This document shows positions 1 through 6,578 of a DNA stretch of 19,158 bases, piece by piece; positions within the stretch are counted from its first letter, which is position 1; every line of letters begins with the position of its first letter. The notes below the pieces were generated by a model. That model searched no databases and had not been told where the DNA came from. It worked only from the letters and a program-made list of their open reading frames with translations. Location: positions 1 through 19,158 of the forward strand of contig CAYJFD010000035.1 in the NCBI GenBank assembly GCA_964369605.1. Reading direction: 5' to 3'. This DNA is from CAYJFD01 sp964369605. GTDB lineage: Bacteria > Bacteroidota > Bacteroidia > Bacteroidales > UBA932. The position numbers and the translations under genes are program-made.

Positions 1-39
1 ACGCAGTAGTTTTGCGAAATTTTGTTGTAATCTATCCAT
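1..39 (-). CDS. 5' end of a divergent gene, partial; possible small transcriptional regulator
   Basis: A minus-strand reading frame starts at ATG (CAT at 37-39) and runs off the left edge, giving MDRLQQNFAKLLR. An in-frame ATG at 46-48 would add three residues. A Bacteroidota-type -7 element (TATCTTTG on the minus strand, 60-67) sits just upstream and favours a start in this place. Two inverted repeats lie behind the promoter, which is the usual arrangement for an autoregulated repressor. A MarR-like regulator is a guess from those operators and the short N-terminus; thirteen residues cannot identify a family. Confidence 0.45.
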   Translation of the reverse strand, partial: MDRLQQNFAKLLR

Positions 40-59
40 AGTCAACATCTTTTATGGTG

Positions 60-67
60 CAAAGATA
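60..67 (-). promoter_or_regulatory. -7 element of the left-edge divergent gene
   Basis: On the minus strand this reads TATCTTTG, an exact fit to the Bacteroidota housekeeping -7 consensus TAnnTTTG. It places transcription at about position 54, 6-15 nt before the candidate start codons. A TTTTG that could serve as the -33 element is 23 nt further upstream (91-95), slightly beyond the usual 19-21 nt spacing, and it overlaps the first inverted repeat. Confidence 0.5.
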
Positions 68-74
68 ATATATA

Positions 75-93
75 TTGCTCAATAAGAGAGCAA
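75..93. promoter_or_regulatory. Inverted repeat operator 1 (TTGCTC-N7-GAGCAA)
   Basis: This is a perfect 6-bp dyad, TTGCTC at 75-80 and GAGCAA at 88-93. It covers the -33 zone of the divergent left-edge promoter, so a bound protein would block that promoter. A related dyad is centred 32 bp away, about three helical turns, suggesting two dimers on one DNA face. Confidence 0.5.
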
Positions 94-104
94 AAATTAA
101 AGAA

Positions 105-127
105 AAATGCTCAAAGAGTGAGCATTT
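105..127. promoter_or_regulatory. Inverted repeat operator 2 (AAATGCTCA-N5-TGAGCATTT)
   Basis: This is a perfect 9-bp dyad with a 5-bp centre (AAGAG). Its core, TGCTCA/TGAGCA, matches the dyad at 75-93. It lies between the left-edge gene and permease 1 but 36 bp away from the permease's activator boxes, so it more likely belongs to the divergent gene. The alternative of a rho-independent hairpin is weak because no T-run follows on either strand in the expected place. Confidence 0.5.
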
Positions 128-162
128 CAGCATCCATCTACTAGTAATATCATCTTTGACTT

Positions 163-201
163 GGTAAAAAAATCATACAGCTGTTGTCTAAATTTTATAC
201 A
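163..201 (+). promoter_or_regulatory. Tandem activator boxes upstream of permease 1
   Basis: Two 17-bp dyads are separated by 5 bp: the left box 163-179 (GGTAAAAAAATCATACA, degenerate at its first base) and the right box 185-201 (TGTCTAAATTTTATACA). The same pair occurs before the DUF2807 gene and the other two permeases. It spans about -118 to -80 relative to the start site predicted from the sigma-54 element at 255-270, the usual zone for an enhancer-binding protein. The identity of the activator is not visible in the window. Confidence 0.75.
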
Positions 202-254
202 GTTGGGTTTAGGGAGGAAAGTGTAAGGGCTTAATAAATAGACATTTGTTAAAA

Positions 255-270
255 TGGCATAAAAGTGGCA
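255..270 (+). promoter_or_regulatory. Sigma-54 (-24/-12) promoter of permease 1
   Basis: TGGCAT at 255-260, five bases, then TGGCA at 266-270. The GG and GC pairs are separated by 10 bp, as in the RpoN consensus TGGCAY-N5-TTGCW; the one departure is G for T in the -12 box. The predicted start site is about 281, giving a 22-nt leader. No TAnnTTTG housekeeping element is seen here. Confidence 0.75.
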
Positions 271-302
271 TAGTTATAGTTTAGAATTAACTTTTTAATC
301 GA

Positions 303-2690
303 ATGAAAACAATATTTAAAAATTGCATTTATGCTTTAAGGCATTTTAAGGTAGCATCAGTACTGAACATACTAGGACTAAGCATAGCCTTCACAGTCTT
401 TACTATGATATTTTCGTTACTGTATTGGGAATGGGGTTATAATAGTAGCTATAATGAGGGAGATAGGATTCATCAAGCATATATTACTCAGGAGGGAAGC
501 CCTTCTCCTATGCTAAGCAGACCTATGGCAGAGATGCTTAGTCAAAGCTCCGCTTCTATAGAGTCTTATAGCTTAATTTCCTATGCTGATCAACTTACTG
601 GTTTAATTTGGAAGACTGTCTCTAGTGATCTTCAAATAGATACTAAGGTATATGGTGTGAATCCTGCCTTTGTGGAAATGTTTGAAATGGAGGTAGTAGC
701 AGGGGATTTATCGAAGATATCAGCTCCAGGTTCTGCTATAGTTTCTGAGTCAGTGGCTAGAAAATATTGGAATTCTACTTCAAGCAGTGATGATGGAAAT
801 TCTGAGAAAATTATCGGTGAAGATTGGGATTATCAATCAGTGCTAGGTGAAATGATTAAATGTGAAAAATATGAGTATACCATAGTAGGAGTATATCGTG
901 ATTTTCCATCTAATGCTATGACTTCGAATTCGATTTATACTTATCTAGGTGAACTCGGGATAGAAGATGAAGCAATGGTAGGTTTTATGGCATTCTATAA
1001 GTTATTGCCGAAGGTTAAGATGGAAGATGTCGTTGAAAATATGCAAAATTCATGGAGTGAATATGAGGGAAAGAAGAATGTACTGCTTGAGGGTAGAGAG
1101 ATAAAACTTTGTCCTATCAGGGATCTATATTTCTCAGGTGTTGGCTCCACAGAGCAAGGGAATGTACTAGTTTCTATGATTTTACTATCGGTGGCGATGC
1201 TGATTATTTTTATAGGCGTAGTAAACTATATAAATTTCTTTATCTCCCTGATTCCTATTAGGATTAAGAATATTAATATTTCTAAAATATATGGTGCTTC
1301 TAGTAAAGCTTTGAAGTCAAATATAATTATTGAGTCTATAATTATTCTTATCATTTCATTTGCTTTATCTTTACTTTTCTCCCAATATATAAGTGAAACC
1401 ATCGTAAACTTTTCTCCGACCTCATTAAAAGTTAAAGATAATCTGGATGTGGTAACTGTGGTTGGCGTTTTAGCCCTAACTGTAGGTGCTTTAATCGGAG
1501 TTTTTAGTTCTTCGTATATTACTAAGCAAAATCCTGCTTTTGTTCTGCGTGGTAGCTTTGGTCGCTCCAAAGCAGGTAGAGCACTTCGTTCTATTCTTAT
1601 AGGGATACAATTTACTGTTGCTATTTTTATGATAATAGGAACGGGCTTTGTCGTACTTCAGAATAGATATATGAAGGAATTTGATTATGGATTTAATAAG
1701 GAGAGATTATATACTTCGGAGATTAGTTTAGCCGCTTATTCTAATCGTAGTCTTCTTGAAGCGGAGCTAAGTAAAGTTCCATTTATAGAGGAGGTCGCCT
1801 TTTCTAGTCCATATTTAGGTCCTTCTTCTATGGTTATGAGTACAAGGTCCGAGAATGAGACTATAACTATGAATTTATTATTATGTTCATATAACTTTCC
1901 AGAAATGGCAGGAATAGAATTAGCTGAAGGCAGATATTTTAGAGAAGAGGATATGACTAAGGCACAAACTCCATCTATTTTAATTAATAAGACTGCGTCT
2001 ACCTTATTAAATTTTAAAGTTGGCGATGTTATGCCTGGCCTAGAAGCTACGATAGTAGGGATTTTAGATGATTTTAAGTTTAACTCTCTACACACAGGAA
2101 TGTCTCCTCAAGTCATTATGGGCGTAAGTCCTCTTGTTCCCTACCCGATGAATACTCTAAGTATAAGAGTTGCCAGTGGAGCTAAATATAGTGAAGTTCT
2201 TACGACCTTAGAAGAAGCTATTTTAAAAGTCGACCCTAATGCTAGCGTAGAAAGTATAAAACTTAAAACTATAGATGAGAGTATATATGGACTTTATAAT
2301 AATGAAGATACTTTGGTCTTAATGATTTCTATTTTTGCTCTTTCTTGCATTATCATTTCTCTTTTAGGGGTTATTAGTATGATTATGTTTGAAGCTCAGC
2401 ACTCACGTCGAGAGGTCGCTGTTCGTAAGATATATGGCTCTAGCATACTAGGTATATTGTTAAAGTTTAACTTCCAAATCATTAAGGTCTTAATTTTTAG
2501 TGCAGTGCTAGCCCTACCTTTAAGTTGGTTTGCAGTAGACCGTTGGTTAAGTGCTTATCCATTTAGGGTTAATATGAGCTGGTGGGTATTCGCACTAGGT
2601 GTATTAGTTGTATTTCTAATCGTCTCTCTAACTGTAACACTACAAATCTACAAATCAGCGAGTGAGAACCCAACTGAGAATTTAAAATAG
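303..2690 (+). CDS. FtsX/MacB-type ABC transporter permease (permease 1)
   Basis: An inner-membrane permease of 795 residues of the MacB/FtsX superfamily, in the Bacteroidota double-length form: two MacB_PCD periplasmic domains alternating with two FtsX membrane domains. Membrane segments are at roughly 17-42, 287-313, 340-362, 382-405, 430-455, 676-700, 717-740 and 757-780. NYINFF at 308-313 and the cytoplasmic motif EVAVRKIYGSS at 704-714 recur in both paralogues here. The family acts with a MacB-like ATPase in exporting lipids, peptides or lipoproteins or in signalling envelope stress, without transporting through a channel; none is adjacent. Its first periplasmic domain has an extra serine/aspartate-rich stretch around 158-190 not shared by the other two. 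Expression is predicted from the sigma-54 element upstream. Substrate unknown. Confidence 0.9.
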   Translation: MKTIFKNCIYALRHFKVASVLNILGLSIAFTVFTMIFSLLYWEWGYNSSYNEGDRIHQAYITQEGSPSPMLSRPMAEMLSQSSASIESYSLISYADQLTGLIWKTVSSDLQIDTKVYGVNPAFVEMFEMEVVAGDLSKISAPGSAIVSESVARKYWNSTSSSDDGNSEKIIGEDWDYQSVLGEMIKCEKYEYTIVGVYRDFPSNAMTSNSIYTYLGELGIEDEAMVGFMAFYKLLPKVKMEDVVENMQNSWSEYEGKKNVLLEGREIKLCPIRDLYFSGVGSTEQGNVLVSMILLSVAMLIIFIGVVNYINFFISLIPIRIKNINISKIYGASSKALKSNIIIESIIILIISFALSLLFSQYISETIVNFSPTSLKVKDNLDVVTVVGVLALTVGALIGVFSSSYITKQNPAFVLRGSFGRSKAGRALRSILIGIQFTVAIFMIIGTGFVVLQNRYMKEFDYGFNKERLYTSEISLAAYSNRSLLEAELSKVPFIEEVAFSSPYLGPSSMVMSTRSENETITMNLLLCSYNFPEMAGIELAEGRYFREEDMTKAQTPSILINKTASTLLNFKVGDVMPGLEATIVGILDDFKFNSLHTGMSPQVIMGVSPLVPYPMNTLSIRVASGAKYSEVLTTLEEAILKVDPNASVESIKLKTIDESIYGLYNNEDTLVLMISIFALSCIIISLLGVISMIMFEAQHSRREVAVRKIYGSSILGILLKFNFQIIKVLIFSAVLALPLSWFAVDRWLSAYPFRVNMSWWVFALGVLVVFLIVSLTVTLQIYKSASENPTENLK

Positions 2691-2784
2691 GTAATAAAAA
2701 AATAAATCACATAATTAATGTAAAACAATGTCTAAAACTATTGCGCAATAAAATTATTATTCCCACTTTTGTCAATAAATAATA

Positions 2785-2814
2785 TCTTTTATGTGAAAAA
2801 TTTCACATAAAAGA
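2785..2814. promoter_or_regulatory. 30-bp palindrome before the ATPase gene
   Basis: Arms of 14 bp, TCTTTTATGTGAAA (2785-2798) and TTTCACATAAAAGA (2801-2814), pair perfectly around two central bases. It ends 16 bp before the ATPase start codon, so it could be an operator or a hairpin in the mRNA leader. No T-run follows, so it is a poor terminator for permease 1. I could not find a convincing -33/-7 pair for this gene. Confidence 0.6.
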
Positions 2815-2830
2815 CACAAAATAGCGCAAC

Positions 2831-4162
2831 ATGAAATTACAAAGAGACTCAATTAAGGCATTATGCCAATGGAAGGAGAGCAAAAATCGTAAGCCCCTCG
2901 TACTGCAAGGTGCAAGACAGGTGGGCAAGACTTGGTTGCTGAAGGAATTTGGCAAAACAAATTTTGATGATGTTGCCCTCTTCAACTTTGATGAAAACCC
3001 TGAACTCAAGCAGTTCTTTACATCAACTAAAGATGTCAAGCGTATTCTTGAAAACCTTTCTCTCGTGCACGGCAAAAAGATTGCCCCCCAATCTACGCTC
3101 ATCATATTTGATGAGATTCAGGAATGCAATGATGCCTTGAATACTCTTAAATACTTTGCAGAGAACACCCCTGAATATTATATTGCGTGCGCTGGGTCTC
3201 TGCTGGGCGTTGCGATGAGCAGGGGTGCATCATTCCCTGTCGGCAAGGTGGAATTCTTATGCATCTATCCATTATCATTTTTAGAATTCCTTGCCAGTGC
3301 CGATAAGCAACTCTACGAATATGTGCAGGGTATTAATAGGATTGAACCTCTACCAGATATATTCTTTAATCAACTGCTCGATAAATTTAAAATGTACTTC
3401 ATATCTGGAGGTATGCCAGAGGCTGTAAATGAACTTTTGGAGAGTGGCGATATTACAAATGTACAGAAGATACTCCAAAATATTCTGAATGCCTACGCTC
3501 TTGATTTCAGCAAACACGCAGACAATAGCGATGTTACGAAAATTGGTTATGTATGGCAGTCGCTCCCATCGCAGCTTGCTCGTGACAACAAAAAATTCTT
3601 ATACAAGGTGATTAAGCCTGGAGCAAGAGCACGCGAGTATGAAGATGCACTTAGTTGGCTCACCAATGCAGGGTTGATACACCGTGTTAATCTCTGCTCA
3701 AAACCATCTCTTCCACTATCGGCTTATGATGATATTAGCGCATTTAAGATCTACTCGCTGGATATTGGGCTACTTAGGCAACAATCACGTCTTGCTCCAA
3801 GCGCAATAGCCGAGGGCAATAGGTTACTAACGGAATTTAAGGGCGCACTCTCCGAGAACTACATCTTGACAAGTTTGGTGCGAGAGTCAGAGAACTCACC
3901 TCGATATTGGACATCGGGCAATCAGGCTGAGATAGATTTTATACTCCAGGTGGAGAATGAGATAGTCCCCATTGAGGTTAAGGCCGACGAGAACGTGACG
4001 GGCAAGAGTATGACCCGCTACCGCAAGGAGTTCTCGCCTGAGCTGAGTTTGAGGTATTCACTCAGGAACCTAAAACAGGATGGCGGTTTGGTTAATATCC
4101 CACTGTTTTTGGCAGACCTGACTCCTCGAATTATGGAGATGGCAAAGAGGGGAATAAAATAA
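2831..4162 (+). CDS. AAA family ATPase with C-terminal DUF4143 / nuclease-fold domain
   Basis: A 443-residue cytoplasmic ATPase of the AAA_14 plus DUF4143 type. The P-loop GARQVGKT is at 27-34, the Walker B segment LIIFDEIQE at 90-98 and the sensor-like CAGS at about 129-132. The C-terminal region ends in a PD-(D/E)xK-like arrangement: D369 in AEIDF, then E382 and K384 in IEVK. Length is normal for the family, which is abundant and patchily distributed in Bacteroidota and archaea; its cellular role is not settled. Its codons look richer in G and C at third positions than the flanking permease, suggesting separate acquisition. It is convergent with the metallopeptidase gene, 19 bp stop to stop, and preceded by a 30-bp palindrome. 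Confidence 0.9.
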   Translation: MKLQRDSIKALCQWKESKNRKPLVLQGARQVGKTWLLKEFGKTNFDDVALFNFDENPELKQFFTSTKDVKRILENLSLVHGKKIAPQSTLIIFDEIQECNDALNTLKYFAENTPEYYIACAGSLLGVAMSRGASFPVGKVEFLCIYPLSFLEFLASADKQLYEYVQGINRIEPLPDIFFNQLLDKFKMYFISGGMPEAVNELLESGDITNVQKILQNILNAYALDFSKHADNSDVTKIGYVWQSLPSQLARDNKKFLYKVIKPGARAREYEDALSWLTNAGLIHRVNLCSKPSLPLSAYDDISAFKIYSLDIGLLRQQSRLAPSAIAEGNRLLTEFKGALSENYILTSLVRESENSPRYWTSGNQAEIDFILQVENEIVPIEVKADENVTGKSMTRYRKEFSPELSLRYSLRNLKQDGGLVNIPLFLADLTPRIMEMAKRGIK

Positions 4163-4181
4163 TATGCAGGATCAAGCAATA

Positions 4182-5267
4182 TTAATATCTATCTCTCTGC
4201 TCATTAATCCATCCATAAGAGTTGTCTCTATTTATGTTCAGTAACTTCAGAATCTCTTCTGTATTAGTGCAGAGGAGTATATCTGAAAGCATCCCGTCTC
4301 CATACATTGTAATGACATAATCTATAATTATAGCTCCCAAGATGTATTGGGCACTGATATTAGGTGCTATTTGAGAGTTCAAAAACTCTTGGTTAAAAAA
4401 ATCATTTGTACGATCCAACTCCTCGATATGAGTATAAAACAGATCGATATATTCTGTAAACTCTCTGCCTGCAACTCCTCCATAATAGGTGGCAATGCCC
4501 TCTTCAATCCACTGCGGAATATTAGGATATATTGGAGATAGTATAGCGTGGACAAGTTCGTGAATGTGATCCTCACGTGTGGTGAGGATTATTGATGGAG
4601 CGATGGCGAGCCCAGCATTGGGATCTTCACTGCGGAATGCAGTGTATGGGACACCCAAGGCACTCCAAGCCTCATCAATAGATCTGGCAACCACAACAGT
4701 TATTTTATGGGTCTGCGGAATCTCATACTTCTCGGTGAAAAAGTTGTAGAACCGTAAAAAATCGTTCACTTTTTTTCTCACAGGCACTCGACCTTGAGCG
4801 AAATAGAGCTCTATATTATCCGACTTCACTACATTCATAGAGCGCTTCGCAACATCAAAATAGTTATGCAACTTATATACTCCGCTCTCTTTGCTGACAT
4901 ATACTTTGTAGAGCATAAACAGGATCGGTTTCTGCTTATCGGGGATATTTATTTCGTATGTTGAATTTATCTCAAAGAGCCCATTTTGATTAACTCTGCG
5001 TATGCTCTGCACTGTGTTATAGCCTTTGTATATAGGAAAATCGCCTGCTGCAAATTTCATTACGTCAATATCTCCATCGCCCCAAAAATCTGCAATATTT
5101 GGATCATCATTCTGTTGGGCGGTGATATAGAGTTGCCAAAATTCTCTTATTTGAACTACACTCTCATCCTTGCTAAAGTCCACTTCAGGGCTAAAGTGCA
5201 GACTCTGACCGAATACATTTGAGATAGCAGCAACTGAACAGATTGCAAGCAGTATTGTTTTTTTCAT
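4182..5267 (-). CDS. Secreted HExxH metallopeptidase-like protein (peptidase MA-like)
   Basis: A 361-residue exported protein. Residues 1-21 form a Sec signal peptide (MKKTILLAICSVAAIS...) with no lipobox cysteine. The zinc motif HELVH is at 236-240 and is followed by WIEEG at 253-257, the gluzincin pattern in which a downstream glutamate is the third ligand, as in peptidase MA-like domains. The N-terminal half (about 25-150) is unrecognised. The start at 5267 is chosen because it gives the signal peptide and because a minus-strand -7 element lies just upstream (5289-5296). The open frame continues upstream to 5375, but those 36 extra codons are antisense to a permease remnant and would bury the signal peptide. 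Substrate unknown; action in the periplasm or outside is inferred. Confidence 0.8.
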   Translation of the reverse strand: MKKTILLAICSVAAISNVFGQSLHFSPEVDFSKDESVVQIREFWQLYITAQQNDDPNIADFWGDGDIDVMKFAAGDFPIYKGYNTVQSIRRVNQNGLFEINSTYEINIPDKQKPILFMLYKVYVSKESGVYKLHNYFDVAKRSMNVVKSDNIELYFAQGRVPVRKKVNDFLRFYNFFTEKYEIPQTHKITVVVARSIDEAWSALGVPYTAFRSEDPNAGLAIAPSIILTTREDHIHELVHAILSPIYPNIPQWIEEGIATYYGGVAGREFTEYIDLFYTHIEELDRTNDFFNQEFLNSQIAPNISAQYILGAIIIDYVITMYGDGMLSDILLCTNTEEILKLLNINRDNSYGWINEQRDRY

Positions 5268-5288
5268 AAGCCAAATAGTTAATGACGC

Positions 5289-5296
5289 CAAAGTTA
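5289..5296 (-). promoter_or_regulatory. Probable -7 element of the metallopeptidase gene
   Basis: The minus strand reads TAACTTTG, matching TAnnTTTG. It predicts a start site near 5283 and a leader of about 15 nt before the ATG at 5267. No good -33 TTTG is seen at 19-21 nt, so this rests on the -7 element and its position. Confidence 0.4.
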
Positions 5297-5310
5297 TAAA
5301 TAAATTCCAA

Positions 5311-5373
5311 AACCTAACTAAATTGAAGATGGCCTCCATCCTAAACACCTTAGGGCTGACTATTGCCTTTGGC
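5311..5373 (+). pseudogene. Remnant of a fourth FtsX/MacB permease (N-terminus only)
   Basis: The plus strand encodes NLTKLKMASILNTLGLTIAFG, nearly the same as residues 11-31 of permeases 2 and 3 (TLTKFKMASILNILGLT). Similarity at the DNA level to the start of permease 3 is obvious across this stretch. No start codon precedes it in a good context, and after 5373 the frame runs into unrelated sequence and stops, with none of the periplasmic domain. It is a truncated relic of another copy of the family, now lying just before the DUF2807 regulatory region. Confidence 0.75.
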
Positions 5374-5377
5374 AATA
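5361..5377. repeat. Palindrome TATTGCCTTTGGCAATA, copy 1
   Basis: Seven-bp arms pair perfectly around TTT. The left part overlaps the permease remnant (codons for TIAFG), so one arm may be ordinary family sequence that became palindromic by a few changes. Repeated 36 bp downstream. Confidence 0.6.
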
Positions 5378-5396
5378 CTTCACTCTTGGCGATAAG

Positions 5397-5412
5397 ATTG
5401 CCTTTGGCAATA
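5397..5412. repeat. Palindrome ATTGCCTTTGGCAATA, copy 2
   Basis: This is a 16-of-17-base direct copy of the palindrome at 5361-5377, with the two copies starting 36 bp apart. It is in a different reading frame from the first relative to the permease remnant, so it is a duplicated DNA segment and not a repeated peptide. Function unknown. Confidence 0.6.
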
Positions 5413-5456
5413 GCTTTACTTCGGCGGGATCACTGCCTTCGTCCATGGAAGTAGTT

Positions 5457-5495
5457 TGTCAAAGAATCACACACTCACTGTCTAAATCTTAGACA
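5457..5495 (+). promoter_or_regulatory. Tandem activator boxes upstream of the DUF2807 gene
   Basis: Left box 5457-5473 (TGTCAAAGAATCACACA) and right box 5479-5495 (TGTCTAAATCTTAGACA), spacer 5 bp. The right box is a near-perfect TGTCTAA/TTAGACA dyad. The block spans about -118 to -80 of the predicted start site, the same offset as for permease 1. Confidence 0.8.
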
Positions 5496-5548
5496 CCTTC
5501 TCCCTTCTCCAAAAACACAACAGGCTAACACACAAACCCTTAACTTAA

Positions 5549-5564
5549 TGGCATAATAATGGCA
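5549..5564 (+). promoter_or_regulatory. Sigma-54 (-24/-12) promoter of the DUF2807 gene
   Basis: TGGCAT (5549-5554), AATAA, TGGCA (5560-5564), with the 10-bp GG-to-GC spacing of RpoN promoters. The predicted start site is about 5575. An ATG at 5559 falls inside this element and upstream of transcription, so it cannot be the start codon of the following gene. Confidence 0.78.
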
Positions 5565-5603
5565 CATATACCATTTAGATATGAACAAATAAAAAACAAA
5601 CAA

Positions 5604-6383
5604 ATGAAAAAAATAATTAACACATTAATCATAGCTGTATTTGCCTTAAATATAGCTCAAGCTCAAAACATTGAGCACTCGGTATTACATAAATTTAACC
5701 AAATCGACATATCTGGTGGCTATCTGGATGTACATATCTCGCAGAGTGATGAATTTAAGATAGAAATAGAAGGTAAAGAGGAGATGATGGAGGATTTTGA
5801 GTATGCTGTAAAAGGAGGCACTCTAGTAGTGGAACTTCCTTCAGACGAAAAATCTCAGAAGAGATGGTTCTCTAAGTTTGAGAAAGAAACTAACTTAAAG
5901 GTAAGAATTTACTCCCCAAATTATGAAAGAATTAAAATCAGTGGAGCTGCGAACTTATATGGGGAAGGGCTTATAAAATCCAGACAACTAGAGATAGTTG
6001 CTAGTGGGGCTACTGATTCCTTTCTTAATGTAGAGTCGGACGAATTGTATTTAAGTGTGAGTGGAGCATCTGATTTAGCTCTGAATCTAGTAGCAGAAAG
6101 TCTTGATGGAAGTATTAGCGGAGCTTCTGACCTAAACCTAAAGGCTAATGTAGATTATATGAAACTTAGGTGTTCAGGTGCATCTGATGTAAATGCTAAA
6201 GGTCAAGCCAATACGATAGAAATTAAGGCCTCAGGAGCATCTGATTATAACGGAAGTAATCTAATCTCAAAGATGGCTAATGTTTCAAGCTCTGGGAGTG
6301 CGGACTGTCTAATAAATTCTGAGTTCATTAGAAATCTAAGTGTCAGCGGAGCAAGTGACGTGGATAATTATTATAGGGACTAG
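5604..6383 (+). CDS. Exported DUF2807 (head GIN domain) protein with SGASD repeats
   Basis: A 259-residue protein with a clear signal peptide (MKKIINTLIIAVFALNIAQA, 1-20) and no lipobox. The mature part is a DUF2807/head-GIN beta-repeat protein: SGA(S/T/A)D-like motifs recur about every 20 residues, seven times, consistent with turns of a right-handed beta-solenoid. Family members are called putative autotransporter adhesins, but no barrel or T9SS domain is present here, so periplasm or cell surface is open. I chose the ATG at 5604 because the in-frame ATG at 5559 lies within the -12 element. It has the same promoter architecture as the three permeases, which implies co-expression. Confidence 0.85.
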   Translation: MKKIINTLIIAVFALNIAQAQNIEHSVLHKFNQIDISGGYLDVHISQSDEFKIEIEGKEEMMEDFEYAVKGGTLVVELPSDEKSQKRWFSKFEKETNLKVRIYSPNYERIKISGAANLYGEGLIKSRQLEIVASGATDSFLNVESDELYLSVSGASDLALNLVAESLDGSISGASDLNLKANVDYMKLRCSGASDVNAKGQANTIEIKASGASDYNGSNLISKMANVSSSGSADCLINSEFIRNLSVSGASDVDNYYRD

Positions 6384-6391
6384 AGATGTTG

Positions 6392-6430
6392 TGTCAAAGA
6401 ATTATACACGTGTTGTCTAAATAGTAGACA
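6392..6430 (+). promoter_or_regulatory. Tandem activator boxes upstream of permease 2
   Basis: Left box 6392-6408 (TGTCAAAGAATTATACA), 5-bp spacer, right box 6414-6430 (TGTCTAAATAGTAGACA). The right box extends to a TTGTCTA/TAGACAA dyad, the best symmetry in the set. The block lies at about -120 to -82 of the predicted start site and begins 9 bp after the DUF2807 stop codon. Confidence 0.8.
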
Positions 6431-6485
6431 ATGTATTATCGAGTATTCGGATGTAAATGTTTAAAATACAACTGTTTAGCTAAAG

Positions 6486-6501
6486 TGGCATAATAATGGT
6501 A
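6486..6501 (+). promoter_or_regulatory. Sigma-54 (-24/-12) promoter of permease 2
   Basis: TGGCAT (6486-6491), AATAA, TGGTA (6497-6501). The -24 half is perfect; the -12 half has T in place of the conserved C, so it should be weaker than the other copies. The predicted start site is about 6512, leaving a leader of about 67 nt. Confidence 0.65.
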
Positions 6502-6578
6502 GATTATAAGTTAGAAATGCAGCTTTAGCATAGTACAAAATATAGAAACATCAAGTATAGCATAAAACTTACGAACAT

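Noticed and set aside
1226..2095. Minus-strand open frames within permease 1
   Set aside because: They are mirror frames of hydrophobic coding sequence, with no start context, no recognisable protein and full overlap with a conserved gene.
2739..2750. TATTGCGCAATA palindrome after permease 1
   Set aside because: It is only 12 bp and A/T-rich at the edges, with no partner site; it is too weak to call an operator or terminator.
5268..5375. N-terminal extension of the metallopeptidase to an ATG at 5375
   Set aside because: It is antisense to a permease relic, would bury a clear signal peptide, and lies upstream of a plausible -7 element.
5559..5603. N-terminal extension of the DUF2807 protein to an ATG at 5559
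   Set aside because: That ATG sits inside the -12 half of the sigma-54 element, ahead of the predicted transcription start.
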